Assembly (NCBI GenBank): GCA_964454745.1
Contig: CAYVUI010000012.1
Location: 1-55,966, forward strand
Source: CAYVUI01 sp964454745
Lineage (GTDB): Bacteria; Planctomycetota; Phycisphaerae; Sedimentisphaerales; Anaerohalosphaeraceae
DNA length: 55,966 bases
Direction: 5' to 3'
The position numbers were made by a program, and so were the translations under genes. Position 1 is the stretch's first letter. The number at the start of each line of letters is the position of its first letter. Shown here piece by piece: positions 9,322-18,121 of this stretch. Under the pieces are notes generated by a model. The model saw only the letters and a list, made by a program, of their open reading frames with translations. It did no database searches and was not told where the DNA came from.

Positions 9322-10342
9322 GCAGCAGAATATACTTAAGGTAAAAGGACTCTGTAAGCACTTCCCGGTGTACGCAAGAGGTTTGGTCAGGCGGGTTGAA
9401 TCCGTTGTCAAGGCTGTGGATGATGTCAGTCTTGAACTGGAAAGGGGGCGGACACTGGGTTTGGTGGGTGAAAGCGGCTGCGGCAAAACAACAACATGCC
9501 GGTCAGTCCTCCGCGCCCTGAAGCCTACTTCAGGCCAGGTATACCTGAAAACGAATGATCACTATGTCAACCTGGCTGAGCTCAAGTCAAAACAGCTCAG
9601 ACCGTTAAGACGGCAGATGCAGATGATTTTTCAGGATCCCTTTTCATCACTGAATCCGCGAATGACGGTTGGTCAGATCGTTGGCGAGCCGCTGGTAATC
9701 CACAAAATCGCAAAATCGTCCGAACGGAAAGACAGAGTCGCCGAAATGCTGAATAAAGTCGGCCTGAAGTCTGAGCATGCATTGCGATACCCTCACGCAT
9801 TCAGTGGGGGGCAAAGGCAGCGAATCGGGATTGCCAGGGCACTGATCCTCAAACCGTCACTTGTCGTCTGTGACGAAGCGGTTTCAGCCCTGGATGTCTC
9901 CGTACAGGCACAGATAATCAATCTGCTCGAGGACATGCAGGAAGAATTCGAGCTTGCCTACTTGTTCGTGGCACACGATTTAAGCGTTGTGCAGCATATC
10001 TGTGACCGTGTTGCGGTCATGTACGCCGGGAGCATTGTAGAAATTGGACCGACTGAAGAAATATTCACTCACCCACGGCATCCATATACACAGGCACTCC
10101 TGGCTGCAGTTCCGTATCCAAATCCTGACAAAAAGATTACATTTACCCTTACAGGTGAACCGGTTGACCTGGCCGATATACCGGAAGGATGCAGCTTCGC
10201 ACCTCGTTGCCCGAAAAAGTTCGATGTATGTCCGATTCAAAAGCCCCAACTGCTAAAAAGCGGCCTGGATACTGAAGTCGCATGTCATTTGTATCATTCG
10301 CCGGAACATAAGCGATCAGAAAATAAGGGAGACTTGCAATGA
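9314..10342 (+). CDS. ABC importer ATPase, OppF/DppF type
   Basis: The 342-residue partner ATPase. Walker A GESGCGKTT is at about 52-60, the Q-loop in MIFQDPFSSLNPRMTVGQIV, the signature FSGGQRQRIGIARAL near 163, and Walker B LVVCDEAVSALDVS near 184 with Ala in place of the usual Pro, a common OppF variant. The C-terminal CSFAPRCPKKFDVC extension marks the Opp/Dpp subfamily. It overlaps OppD by 8 bp at its start and the following URO-D-family gene by 4 bp (ATGA) at its end. The ABC genes and the URO-D-like enzyme are therefore probably translated together. Confidence 0.92.
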   Translation: MDKQQNILKVKGLCKHFPVYARGLVRRVESVVKAVDDVSLELERGRTLGLVGESGCGKTTTCRSVLRALKPTSGQVYLKTNDHYVNLAELKSKQLRPLRRQMQMIFQDPFSSLNPRMTVGQIVGEPLVIHKIAKSSERKDRVAEMLNKVGLKSEHALRYPHAFSGGQRQRIGIARALILKPSLVVCDEAVSALDVSVQAQIINLLEDMQEEFELAYLFVAHDLSVVQHICDRVAVMYAGSIVEIGPTEEIFTHPRHPYTQALLAAVPYPNPDKKITFTLTGEPVDLADIPEGCSFAPRCPKKFDVCPIQKPQLLKSGLDTEVACHLYHSPEHKRSENKGDLQ

Positions 10343-11472
10343 ACACTCGTCAAAGATGGCTTGGCTCGATACGGTTCGATGATATTGACAGACCCCACTT
10401 TGACCCGGGCCAGGGCAGGGAATCCACATGGGCCAGGTGGCATTGGGAGGGATTGCCCAAAGAGAAACACGGTGCGGATATCATCGAATATGCTTATCGG
10501 CAGGCCGGTGGAACCATGACATGGCCCTCGAGCGGGCAGGGCTTTTATGTGGATGAAAGAATGATCCCCCGTTTCGAAGAAAAAGTGATCGAGAAAAAAG
10601 AGAGGTCGCAGATTGTGCAGGACTGGAAAGGAAATATTTGCGAGATCAGTAATGATTATGATTTAAGGTACCTGCGTGATGCGATCGATTTCGTCACTCG
10701 CCGGTGGATAAAATGCCCGGTACAATCCCCCGATGACTGGAAGGATATGAAAAGACGTTATGACTTTGATGCCCCGTGCCGGCTCCCTGAAAATTTCCAG
10801 CAGCTCGGAAAAGAACTTAAGGAGAGGGATTACCCGCTGCAATTCCACTTTTCAGGTCCTTTCTGGCAGTTGAGAGAATGGCTGGGTTTTGAAAATCTTT
10901 GTATGATGCTGCACGATAACAGGGCATTTGTTCAAGAAATGATAGAATTCTGGACCGAGTACATCGCCCGGCTTATGAAAAAAAGCTTTCACTTTTTCAT
11001 TCCGGACGGGGTTCATATCTCGGAAGATATGGCATTTAAGGGTTTTTCAATGATCTCGCCGCAGGCCTGCCGCGATTTTCTAATGCCGTGCTGGATCAAA
11101 TGGGGCAGAATCATTCATGAAGCGGGGGTGCCGGTATACGCAATGGACTCCGATGGTTTCATAGAGGAGTTAATCCCCCTGTGGATAGAGTCGGGTGTCA
11201 ATTGCTGCGATCCAATAGAAGTAGCTGCGGGAAATGATATCAATCGGTACAGGAAAAAATTCGGCAAAAATATTGCCTACCGGGGTGGATTTGATAAAAG
11301 ATGTATTGCCGCAGGGGCATCCGCTATTGAACAGGAGATTGAAAGAATAAAACCGGTCATCAAAGATGGTGGATATATCCCCGGCTGTGACCATGGTGTG
11401 CCTGCCGATGTTTCATGGCCGAATTTTGTATATTATGTAAAGTTGCTTGCGCAAGCGACGGGATGGCTTTAA
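10339..11472 (+). CDS. URO-D/MtaA-superfamily protein, paralogue 1 (DxDG type)
   Basis: A 377-residue protein of the uroporphyrinogen decarboxylase / cobamide methyltransferase superfamily (FHFSGPFWQLREWLGFENLCMMLHDN, AFKGFSMISPQACRDFLMP, GGYIPGCDHGVPADVSWPNFVYY). It lacks the PVWxMRQAGR-like N-terminal motif of true HemE. Where methyltransferase members have H-x-C-G it reads AMDSDGF, so the usual zinc ligands are absent. It is closest by eye to the minus-strand gene at 11628-12785, which has VDCDGL at the same place. The reaction is unknown. ATGA overlap with the ABC ATPase gene implies co-expression with the importer. A short GGCTTT/AAAGCC hairpin spans its stop codon. Confidence 0.8.
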   Translation: MNTRQRWLGSIRFDDIDRPHFDPGQGRESTWARWHWEGLPKEKHGADIIEYAYRQAGGTMTWPSSGQGFYVDERMIPRFEEKVIEKKERSQIVQDWKGNICEISNDYDLRYLRDAIDFVTRRWIKCPVQSPDDWKDMKRRYDFDAPCRLPENFQQLGKELKERDYPLQFHFSGPFWQLREWLGFENLCMMLHDNRAFVQEMIEFWTEYIARLMKKSFHFFIPDGVHISEDMAFKGFSMISPQACRDFLMPCWIKWGRIIHEAGVPVYAMDSDGFIEELIPLWIESGVNCCDPIEVAAGNDINRYRKKFGKNIAYRGGFDKRCIAAGASAIEQEIERIKPVIKDGGYIPGCDHGVPADVSWPNFVYYVKLLAQATGWL

Positions 11473-11480
11473 GCAAAGCC
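11465..11480 (+). terminator. Short hairpin at the end of the importer operon
   Basis: GGCTTT at 11465-11470 and AAAGCC at 11475-11480 form a 6-bp stem with a 4-nt loop spanning the TAA of the upstream gene. A run of ten T lies about 30 bp downstream (11510-11519). The distance is long for a standard intrinsic terminator, so this is a weak call, supported mainly by the convergent gene that follows. Confidence 0.3.
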
Positions 11481-11627
11481 TGTACCTTACAACAATTCAG
11501 GGTGCGCATTTTTTTTTTATGGCCATGGGTACAAATCTCGGCCAAAGTTCTGAAAACAAAGATAGTAAAAGCAATTATTGAGTTGCGAATTAGTTTTTGC
11601 ACCGTATGGGGTGTATAACTTGGCTTA

Positions 11628-12785
11628 TCAAATTATTTCGATATTGTTCATTTTGTCACAATAATATCGAACATTGTCCCACTTGGCATCGGGGGCGATA
11701 CGGTGGTCCGGGCAGGGGATGTAGCCGCCAAGCTCGACGAGGGGTTTGAGCCTTTCGATTTCCTTTTCAATCGCTTCAAAATCAAGTGCAAAAGTATATT
11801 TTCTCATGCCGCCGACGCCGCGAATTTCTTTGCCGTACTTTTCACGCCAGGGCTTGATATTCGCATCCCAGGTTCCCACTTCGATGGGGAACATGGTATT
11901 GACACCATTTTCAAACCAGGTTGGGATCAACTCGTCAATAAGCCCGTCACAATCGACAGAGATGATTTGAATGTCATGGCTGTGCAGCAAATCAGTGATT
12001 CGTTTGTACTGGGGCCCGATTTTATCCGCGAAAAAGCGAGGGGAAACCAGCGGTCCGTTTTTAAAACAAATATCCTCCCAGTAATGGGCAAAGTCAAATT
12101 TCGCCCCGGTCTGCAGTGTATATTCGGTAAACTGGTAACACAACTGCCCTACTGTTTCGATGATCTCGTCAAGAAGCGGCTCATCATCGATCTGCATGTA
12201 GCTTAGGCCCACGACTCCAAGCCAGTCCCGTATTCGGCCCAGCAGGCTGCCGACCATAAGTCCGATGGGATTCTCGCGGTTTTCCTGCTTTAGAAAATCA
12301 ATCCCCCCCTGGTCGAAAGGGAGAAATTCCTTGCCGGTATTTACTTTTGCAGCAGTGACCCGATCCGGGGTAAATTGCAGTTTTGGCTTGTAAAGTTCTT
12401 CCCAGCTTTTGCGGTCGGTCAGAGAATGGGAGATTTCTGCAGGAATGGAACAGGCCTCGTCCTTTTGCATTACCACCACTCCGTCCGGGTTGAAGAATTC
12501 CTTTGAACCGTCAGGATGTTCCTTAATGATCTTCGGTTCAAATGCGGGACTGAGAAGGTTAAAATCCGCAAAGCAATTAAACCAGGCAAAATCAAAGCCG
12601 AGTTTTTCAGATATTTTTTGACATATCGGGGTCCCATCGGTCCAGTTTTGGGCATCCTCCATGTCAATATGGCCTTCATTGGCCCATTTTATGAGGGTTT
12701 CAGGCCAGTAACCAAAGTGGACGATGGGCAAGCGGTCATACTTTTCATAATTCAATACGGCCAATGCTCTTTGTCTGTTATTCAT
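11628..12785 (-). CDS. URO-D/MtaA-superfamily protein, paralogue 2 (DxDG type)
   Basis: A 385-residue protein starting at ATG 12785 (MNNRQRALAVLNYEKYDRLPIVHFGYWPET). The frame continues to a GTG at 12800, but GAAGAGA lies just before the ATG and fits as its ribosome site. Superfamily features are the RQRALAVLNYEKYDRLP start, GLMVGSLLGRIRDWLGVVGLSYM, SPRFFADKIGPQYKRI and the end GGYIPCPDHRIAPDAKWDNVRYY. The methyltransferase H-x-C-G site is replaced by SVDCDGLIDEL, as in paralogue 1, which also has PxxDH near the end. The two form a distinct subtype. It is the last of three minus-strand URO-D genes, 26 bp downstream of the next one and probably in one transcript. The substrate is unknown. Confidence 0.78.
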   Translation of the reverse strand: MNNRQRALAVLNYEKYDRLPIVHFGYWPETLIKWANEGHIDMEDAQNWTDGTPICQKISEKLGFDFAWFNCFADFNLLSPAFEPKIIKEHPDGSKEFFNPDGVVVMQKDEACSIPAEISHSLTDRKSWEELYKPKLQFTPDRVTAAKVNTGKEFLPFDQGGIDFLKQENRENPIGLMVGSLLGRIRDWLGVVGLSYMQIDDEPLLDEIIETVGQLCYQFTEYTLQTGAKFDFAHYWEDICFKNGPLVSPRFFADKIGPQYKRITDLLHSHDIQIISVDCDGLIDELIPTWFENGVNTMFPIEVGTWDANIKPWREKYGKEIRGVGGMRKYTFALDFEAIEKEIERLKPLVELGGYIPCPDHRIAPDAKWDNVRYYCDKMNNIEII

Positions 12786-12811
12786 GCTGATTCTCTTCAC
12801 AGAATTTGGCT

Positions 12812-13909
12812 TTAGTATTTTCCATAGGTTTGGGCTATTTTAACCATCATTTCAATATTTTCAAGCGGGGTATCCATGGGGACCTGGTCGCCGGTGGAGA
12901 GTATGAATCCGCCGCCGTCAGCAGCATCGTCGATGGCCTGTTTGCAGGCCTGCTCGATCTGCTGGGCCGTGCCCATGAGCATCACTTCGGTGGTATGCAG
13001 GTTGCCTTTAAGGGCGATTTGGCTGCCGTAGAGGTCTTTGATCTCCTTGAGTGTGCAGTCGCCCATAGGGGGCGGCTCAAGCGGTTCTATGCAATTGAGG
13101 TCGGATTCCTGTGAGGCGATTTTGACAAGTTCTTTTTCAGTGCCGCAGCAGTGAAGATTTGTAACGACCCCAGCCTCTTTGCACAGTCGGGTGACCTCCT
13201 GAAGGAAAAACAGGCACAGGTCACGAAAAACGGGTGGGGGATTAAAGAGCATCATTCCGCTGTTACCGATCAAGAGGGTATCCGGCTGCCAGGAGAGGAT
13301 TTCTTTGGTTCGTTCGATCATCGCATGGCCAAGCTGGTGTTTTTCTTCACGTACTTTGCCGGGGTTGTCAAAATAGGCAAGCATTTCTTCTTCAAGGTGG
13401 CTCAACGACGGCAGGCAAACCATGGGGGCAATTACGCCGTCCTGGCCCAGATATTCCCTTGCATCCTCGAAATACTGTCGGTCGAATGCCGTGTAATTTG
13501 AGTTTACCCGCTCAAATTCGTCTGGATTGTCCGAAATCCCCATGCTCGATGCTGTAACAACGGAACTCGGCTGGCCGTCTGAATAGACAGTGACAAACGG
13601 CTCCCACTGGCGTTTATTCTGGTGCTCTGAAAAACGGCGAACGATCATTTTTTCGTCAGTTTTTTCAAGGATCGCAGTTTTGGGCTCATTTTCGGCTGGG
13701 ATCCAGAGGGGAATATAGGCATCAACACCCAGGCTTCGGCATGCGTCAATCCGGGCCTTCCAGACGGGGGGGTCGTTATAGACCAGGATATCCCAGGGTT
13801 TTTTGCCGGAAAGGCGAATGGGGATCATTTCATAAAGATCCGGAGCGGCAGGTACATAGTCAGCCATTTGGCAGTTCATGGCTTTGAGCAGTCGCTGTTT
13901 ACCAGTCAT
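12812..13909 (-). CDS. URO-D/MtaA-superfamily protein, paralogue 3 (HxCG type)
   Basis: A 365-residue superfamily member (MTGKQRLLKAMNCQMADYVPAAPDLYEMIPIRL at the start, GGGFILSTGDQVPMDTPLENIEMM at the end). It carries H253-C-C255-G, the H-x-C-G element that in MtaA/MtbA-type methylcobamide:coenzyme M methyltransferases supplies two of the three zinc ligands. The third Cys, expected near the C-terminal LSTGDQVP region, is not present, so zinc binding is uncertain. True HemE motifs are absent. It is flanked on the same strand by two other family members. A methyl-transfer or demethylation role is inference from the superfamily. Confidence 0.78.
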   Translation of the reverse strand: MTGKQRLLKAMNCQMADYVPAAPDLYEMIPIRLSGKKPWDILVYNDPPVWKARIDACRSLGVDAYIPLWIPAENEPKTAILEKTDEKMIVRRFSEHQNKRQWEPFVTVYSDGQPSSVVTASSMGISDNPDEFERVNSNYTAFDRQYFEDAREYLGQDGVIAPMVCLPSLSHLEEEMLAYFDNPGKVREEKHQLGHAMIERTKEILSWQPDTLLIGNSGMMLFNPPPVFRDLCLFFLQEVTRLCKEAGVVTNLHCCGTEKELVKIASQESDLNCIEPLEPPPMGDCTLKEIKDLYGSQIALKGNLHTTEVMLMGTAQQIEQACKQAIDDAADGGGFILSTGDQVPMDTPLENIEMMVKIAQTYGKY

Positions 13910-14056
13910 AACGTAATCCCATCATCTGAAACTTGTGCACTCTTTTTGGGGCATAGGTACCTTCCACTAAAGATAAGGTTTCCAGCGGAATTTTTCACGA
14001 AGCCTCTTCTCGATATATTACTGGACATAATAATTCCTTTGGAGATCTGTTTCGGT

Positions 14057-15109
14057 TTAATCTCCTCGAAATTCCCTGATCGTTTTGTTCATCGCCAGGT
14101 ATCCATCCACGGGAACATAGTGCGGAATCGAATTGCCCGAACCGTAGGCCACGCCATTGCACTGCGAGGTTTTCTCAAGGATACCGATCGTGTATTCCCG
14201 GATTTCCTGCTCGGTATTCCGGCAGAGGATGTCCATATCGATCCCGCCGAAATTACCGATCTTGTCACCGTATTTCTCGGTCCATACGTCAAACATCGCG
14301 ATTGCATCTTCGTTGGAATGCTTGGCATCAATCTTCGCGATCTCGATGATATCATCCATGACATTGAAAATACACCCGCAACTGTGCAGGACAAACGGTT
14401 TGCCATACGAATGGATGATTTCGACGATTTTGGCGTACTGGGGGATGATATGATTGCGAATATCCTCATCGCTTAGCATCGTGGAACTCTTGTAGCCAAG
14501 GTCGTCACCGAACCGGCACACTGCGTACATATCCGCAAACTGATCCAGGAAACGCTTCCAGATGCCGGCATTGACATTTCCGACCGTTTCAAAGAGCAGC
14601 CGGTAGAGTTCGGGATCATCAAAAGCGATCAGGCAAAGGCTTTCGTAACCGACGACATCCTGTACGCATTCAAAGATTCCATTGCCCACTCCCCCTACCG
14701 CTTTCATACCCTCTGGCAGCACATCCCGAAGACATTCAAAATACAGGGTCGTTTTTTCAAAGTAGATATCCTCGATTTTGTCCCAGGGGTACTTGTCAAA
14801 GTCCGCACGGTTTTGGATTTCTCCGGGTTTGTGGCCGCCGAGGGAACCGCTGCCGGGCATGACAGGACCAATGCAGTACTCAAAGGGCACAGCGTCATAA
14901 CCCATCTCCAGGCAGAAACCGCAGAAGGTTTTGAAGTATTCCCGAATCGATTCGGGGCTGGCTTCTTGCAGGAGTTTGGAGAGGTCTTTGCCGAGATACT
15001 TGCTTACGAACGGCTCATCAATGTTGTGATCGTAAAGGGGAATACGATCCGGGCTGATATTCCTGGCTGCCTGGATCAGGTTTTCATAATTGGGTTGAAA
15101 CTTTACCAT
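14057..15109 (-). CDS. URO-D/MtaA-superfamily protein, paralogue 4 (HxCG type)
   Basis: A superfamily protein of 350 residues from ATG 15109 (MVKFQPNYENLIQAARNISPDRIPLYDH), preceded at 9 bp by GGAG. An ATG at 15124 would add five residues (MEKIR) but lacks a visible ribosome site. Features are CRFGDDLGYKSSTMLS, LHSCGC (the H-x-C-G element, near residue 242 from this start), FGGIDMDIL and the family's C-terminal GVAYGSGNSIPHYVP. No third zinc-ligand Cys is visible near the C-terminus. It is the first of the three minus-strand URO-D genes. Function is unknown beyond the superfamily. Confidence 0.78.
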   Translation of the reverse strand: MVKFQPNYENLIQAARNISPDRIPLYDHNIDEPFVSKYLGKDLSKLLQEASPESIREYFKTFCGFCLEMGYDAVPFEYCIGPVMPGSGSLGGHKPGEIQNRADFDKYPWDKIEDIYFEKTTLYFECLRDVLPEGMKAVGGVGNGIFECVQDVVGYESLCLIAFDDPELYRLLFETVGNVNAGIWKRFLDQFADMYAVCRFGDDLGYKSSTMLSDEDIRNHIIPQYAKIVEIIHSYGKPFVLHSCGCIFNVMDDIIEIAKIDAKHSNEDAIAMFDVWTEKYGDKIGNFGGIDMDILCRNTEQEIREYTIGILEKTSQCNGVAYGSGNSIPHYVPVDGYLAMNKTIREFRGD

Positions 15110-15631
15110 TCGAATTTTCTCCATAAATCGAAATACAGTTTTTCAGTAATGGTAAATATACTCATGGAAGCAGGAGATTCATATCATTTTAAGTGGAATT
15201 GCCGTTTTTTTGTGGATTTTCAGGCCGCAACTCAACTATTGATTATGACTCACAATTTCCTGCAGTTGGCAATATCGCAATTCATGAAACTCCGGAAAAA
15301 GGTTGTAATTGTCATTCGCAAGGTTTCGATGAAACACCCATGCCGCCGCTGCCTTGCCCAGGACCAAATTCCGGTCTGTTTCGTAATAGTGGGACGAGAT
15401 ACAACCGATCGGAGTTGGATTCTAGAGTTTGGCCATGAATTTGTGCTGGCCATAGGTGTACTGAGCCCGAGACCGTTCCTTCTAATGGTGGTACGCAGGA
15501 GACTTATTGTGGTTATTGCTGGAAGAGATTGTCCTGAATCGCCTGCGCACGGATATACTTTGAAAGTAGAGCCCAAGCAGGACCATAGGTTTATGCCTGG
15601 AGCGCGTTTTAGGAATGCAGCTTCACCTCAC
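15110..15631. other. Decayed or non-coding stretch upstream of the sulfatase remnant
   Basis: No intact gene is visible here. On the minus strand one frame reads like protein between in-frame stops: TAG at 15422-15424 and TAG at 15236-15238 bound a 61-codon open stretch containing ISSHYYETDRNLVLGKAAAW and NDNYNLFPEFHELRYCQLQ. The same frame continues upstream of the 15422 stop (QYTYGQHKFMAKL) to another stop near 15480. This suggests a gene broken by nonsense mutations. I do not recognise the family. The promoter of the minus-strand URO-D cluster must also lie in the left part of this stretch. Confidence 0.4.
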
Positions 15632-16006
15632 ATGATATTCTTTTTATCTCAAACGAACAAGCTTTCAGCAAAAAGAGGATTCCCTGTATGGATAACAGTA
15701 CAAAAAGACCGCTATAAAAATACAATGGCCAGACAGGCATATGACTGTTATAATCGCCTCCCGAGATATGAACTGTATAACCTGGAAAAGGATCCGCATG
15801 AGTTGCAAAATCTTGCTGAAAATCTTGAGTACATAAAAATAAAAAATGAGCTCATGCAACAGTTGAATAAATGGCGGATACAAACAAAAGATCCGCTTTC
15901 TGATTCCCGGGTACTCAAGGAATACACAAAACGTCATGATGAGGCAGCCTTGCTCAATACTCGTAGTTTGCCCGAAGGATATCTTGATGGTCTTCCGGGT
16001 TTATAA
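15632..16006 (+). pseudogene. C-terminal remnant of a sulfatase
   Basis: The readable part encodes VQKDRYKNTMARQAYDCYNR, then YELYNLEKDPHELQNLAENL and a helical tail ending at TAA 16004-16006. ELYNLEKDPHELQNLA is the hallmark C-terminal motif of type I sulfatases (S1 family, heparan-N-sulfatase-like). The formylglycine CxPSR motif, metal ligands and about 350 upstream residues are missing, and the upstream DNA does not encode them in any frame. It is therefore a truncated gene, not a functional enzyme. The same frame stays open further upstream to 14813, but only as an antisense shadow of the URO-D gene. It lies about 35 bp before the GH172 gene. Confidence 0.7.
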
Positions 16007-16040
16007 GAAAGAAAATCTGATGCATGTAAAGGGATTTCGG

Positions 16041-17162
16041 ATGAACCACGACCAGTTTAATTGCGGATTTGGCCTTTCCAATCTTGGCATACTCGGCGAT
16101 TACGAAAGCCGCTCGATCAGCGCGGAAAATTTTGAGGGTACAAAAGGCGGCGGCGGAAAAGCAACGCAAGGATTTGGCGCCGTAGCCGCACGAGACCTTG
16201 GCCAGGGCTGGAAGGTTTCTCCTGCGGTAGAGATCGAAAATGGCCAAACCTTCACGGTCGCCGACGTAACCGGTCCCGGTGTGATCCGCCATATCTGGAT
16301 GACCGCCCGGGGGGCTTACCGCTTTCTCATCCTGCGAATCTATTGGGAGGATAATGACATCCCATCCATCGAATGCCCGCTTGGCGATTTTTTTGCCAAC
16401 GGCAATGCCCATGGTACTGAGCCCGGTAAATCCCTTCAGGTCAACTCCCTGGCGGTATGCGTCAATTCTCGTAATGGTATGAACTGTTACTGGCCCATGC
16501 CTTTCAGGAAGAGATGCCGGATGACACTCGAAAATATCAGCGGTCAAAAAACCATACTCTTTTACCAGGTCGATTATACCCTCAACGAGCTGCCCCCCAA
16601 TGCCGGTTACTTTCATGTCCAGTTCCGACGGACCAACCCGCTGCCATACAAAACCGACTATACCATCTTAAATACCATCGAGGGTAAAGGCCAGTATGTT
16701 GGTACCTATATGCTCTGGGGCTCTAATAACAACAACTGGTGGGGTGAAGGCGAAATCAAAATGTTCCTCGATGGGGATCAGCAGTGGCCTACGATCTGCG
16801 GCACGGGAACCGAAGACTACTTTTGCGGGGCATGGTGTTTCGCCGAAAAAGAAGAGAACGGCAAAGAAGCTTACAGGGAATTTTCAGGCCCTTATACCGG
16901 TTTTCTTAAAGCAAATTCAATCGATGATTATGACCAAACCCAAAAGCGGTTCATCCTCTACCGGTGGCATATCACGGATCCGATTTTTTTCAAAAAGAAC
17001 CTGCGGGTTACAATCCAGGCCCTCGGCTGGCGTTTCCAGGACAAACCCAACAAATACCTCCCCCTCCAGGACGACCTGGCCTCCGTCGCTTACTGGTACC
17101 AGGATCAGCCCAATCAGAATCGGGAGGACCTGCCCGGCCGGGATGGCCTCGAAATTATATAG
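16041..17162 (+). CDS. GH172 (DUF2961) glycoside hydrolase
   Basis: A 373-residue protein of the DUF2961 family, now glycoside hydrolase family 172, whose characterised members act on alpha-D-fructofuranosides or alpha-D-arabinofuranosides. Visible family blocks are SRSISAENFEGTKGGGGKAT near the start, GPGVIRHIWMT, LGDFFANG, NCYWPMPFRKRCRM and ICGTGTEDYFCGAWCF, where E258 is a candidate catalytic acid. ATG 16041 is preferred (AAAGGGA 8 bp upstream, and homology starts right after it). ATG 16020 and more upstream codons in the open frame are possible but poorly supported. No signal peptide is seen. It ends tail-to-tail with the AraC gene, overlapping by 8 bp. The substrate here is not determinable. 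Confidence 0.8.
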   Translation: MNHDQFNCGFGLSNLGILGDYESRSISAENFEGTKGGGGKATQGFGAVAARDLGQGWKVSPAVEIENGQTFTVADVTGPGVIRHIWMTARGAYRFLILRIYWEDNDIPSIECPLGDFFANGNAHGTEPGKSLQVNSLAVCVNSRNGMNCYWPMPFRKRCRMTLENISGQKTILFYQVDYTLNELPPNAGYFHVQFRRTNPLPYKTDYTILNTIEGKGQYVGTYMLWGSNNNNWWGEGEIKMFLDGDQQWPTICGTGTEDYFCGAWCFAEKEENGKEAYREFSGPYTGFLKANSIDDYDQTQKRFILYRWHITDPIFFKKNLRVTIQALGWRFQDKPNKYLPLQDDLASVAYWYQDQPNQNREDLPGRDGLEII

Positions 17163-17991
17163 TCGAGTTTCGGATCTTCAGCGGGCTGGTGTGATAGATA
17201 CTCCGAAATGCCCTGTAAAAAGTGGAAAGTTCTTCATAGCCCACTTCAAAGGCGATAGAAGCGATCGACATCTCTGTGTCCGTGATGAGTCTTTGTGCTT
17301 TTCGGCAGCGTTGCTGGTTCAAAAACTTTTTAAAACTGCTGCCCGTTTGTTTTCGGCACAGATTGGTAAATTGTCTCTGTGAGACTTTTGCCATACGGGC
17401 CGCGTCGCTAAGTGTAAACGGCTCGTGAGAATTTCTGGATATATGTTCAAGGGCTTTGTGTACTCGCTGTTGACTGTCATTTTTTATAAAAGACCCTTGT
17501 GACTTTGTTGTCTCCAGCTTCGCACGGTAAATGCTCAGTAAAGTCAGGTTGAAAAGCTCAATGATCCCGAGTTTGTATCCAGGCGGCCTGTTGGACTGTT
17601 CATGAAGGATCTGCCTCAAAGTTCTCCTGACCTGCTCTGTGTAATAGATCGGCAGAGTGAACGGCTCTTTCATCTGAAAAAGGTAATCCGCGATAGGCTG
17701 ATTGGATTTTGTTTTTCGGATATCGAAATAAATCGAAAAAACCGTCATTTGTTTCCTTGGTTTATCCAAAAACCTGTGCATCTGGTCTTTTCGCAGCGCC
17801 ACAATAGAGTCTGCCCCCAGTTGATGAGACTTTTCCCCGATTTCCAGCATTCCCTCTCCTGAGACGACATAAAGGATACTTAAGTGATTGTGAATGTGAG
17901 GTTTAGAGCCGAAAAAAGGCCGTTTGATCCTGCTTGCTACGATTACGCCGCTGTCAGGCAGTTCGACAAGATGAATATTTTCATGTTTCAT
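17155..17991 (-). CDS. AraC-family transcriptional regulator with cupin sensor domain
   Basis: A 278-residue regulator. Residues about 10-100 form an AraC-type cupin (KPHIHNHLSILYVVSGEGMLEIG), the likely sugar sensor. Residues about 175-275 hold the paired helix-turn-helix domains (HEPFTLSDAARMAKVSQRQFTNLCRKQTG and MSIASIAFEVGYEELSTFYRAFRSIYHTSPLKIR). It converges with and overlaps the GH172 gene, so it may control neighbouring glycan genes; no operator can be named. Its start lies beside an AT-rich segment (about 18000-18035) shared with the divergent membrane-protein gene. Confidence 0.88.
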   Translation of the reverse strand: MKHENIHLVELPDSGVIVASRIKRPFFGSKPHIHNHLSILYVVSGEGMLEIGEKSHQLGADSIVALRKDQMHRFLDKPRKQMTVFSIYFDIRKTKSNQPIADYLFQMKEPFTLPIYYTEQVRRTLRQILHEQSNRPPGYKLGIIELFNLTLLSIYRAKLETTKSQGSFIKNDSQQRVHKALEHISRNSHEPFTLSDAARMAKVSQRQFTNLCRKQTGSSFKKFLNQQRCRKAQRLITDTEMSIASIAFEVGYEELSTFYRAFRSIYHTSPLKIRNSTI

Positions 17992-18121
17992 AACTTGTTA
18001 TTATATAGTATATTATAGTAAATATCAAGAAAATTGCCGAAAATGCAACTCGATAAATGCTCATTATGCGAAGATTGCAAAAACCCGCAAAGGTATGATG
18101 GCTGCATCAAAGGAAATGACT
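17992..18121. promoter_or_regulatory. AT-rich divergent promoter region
   Basis: About 130 bp separate the divergent AraC gene and small membrane-protein gene. TTATTATATAGTATATTATAG at about 17998-18018 is strikingly AT-rich and partly palindromic (TATA/ATAT steps), and could hold -10 elements for either direction. No clear -35 pair was identified. Confidence 0.35.

Noticed and set aside
14813..15631. Long plus-strand open frame running into the sulfatase remnant
   Set aside because: Its left part is antisense to URO-D paralogue 4 and the middle has no recognisable protein features; only the C-terminal part resembles a sulfatase.
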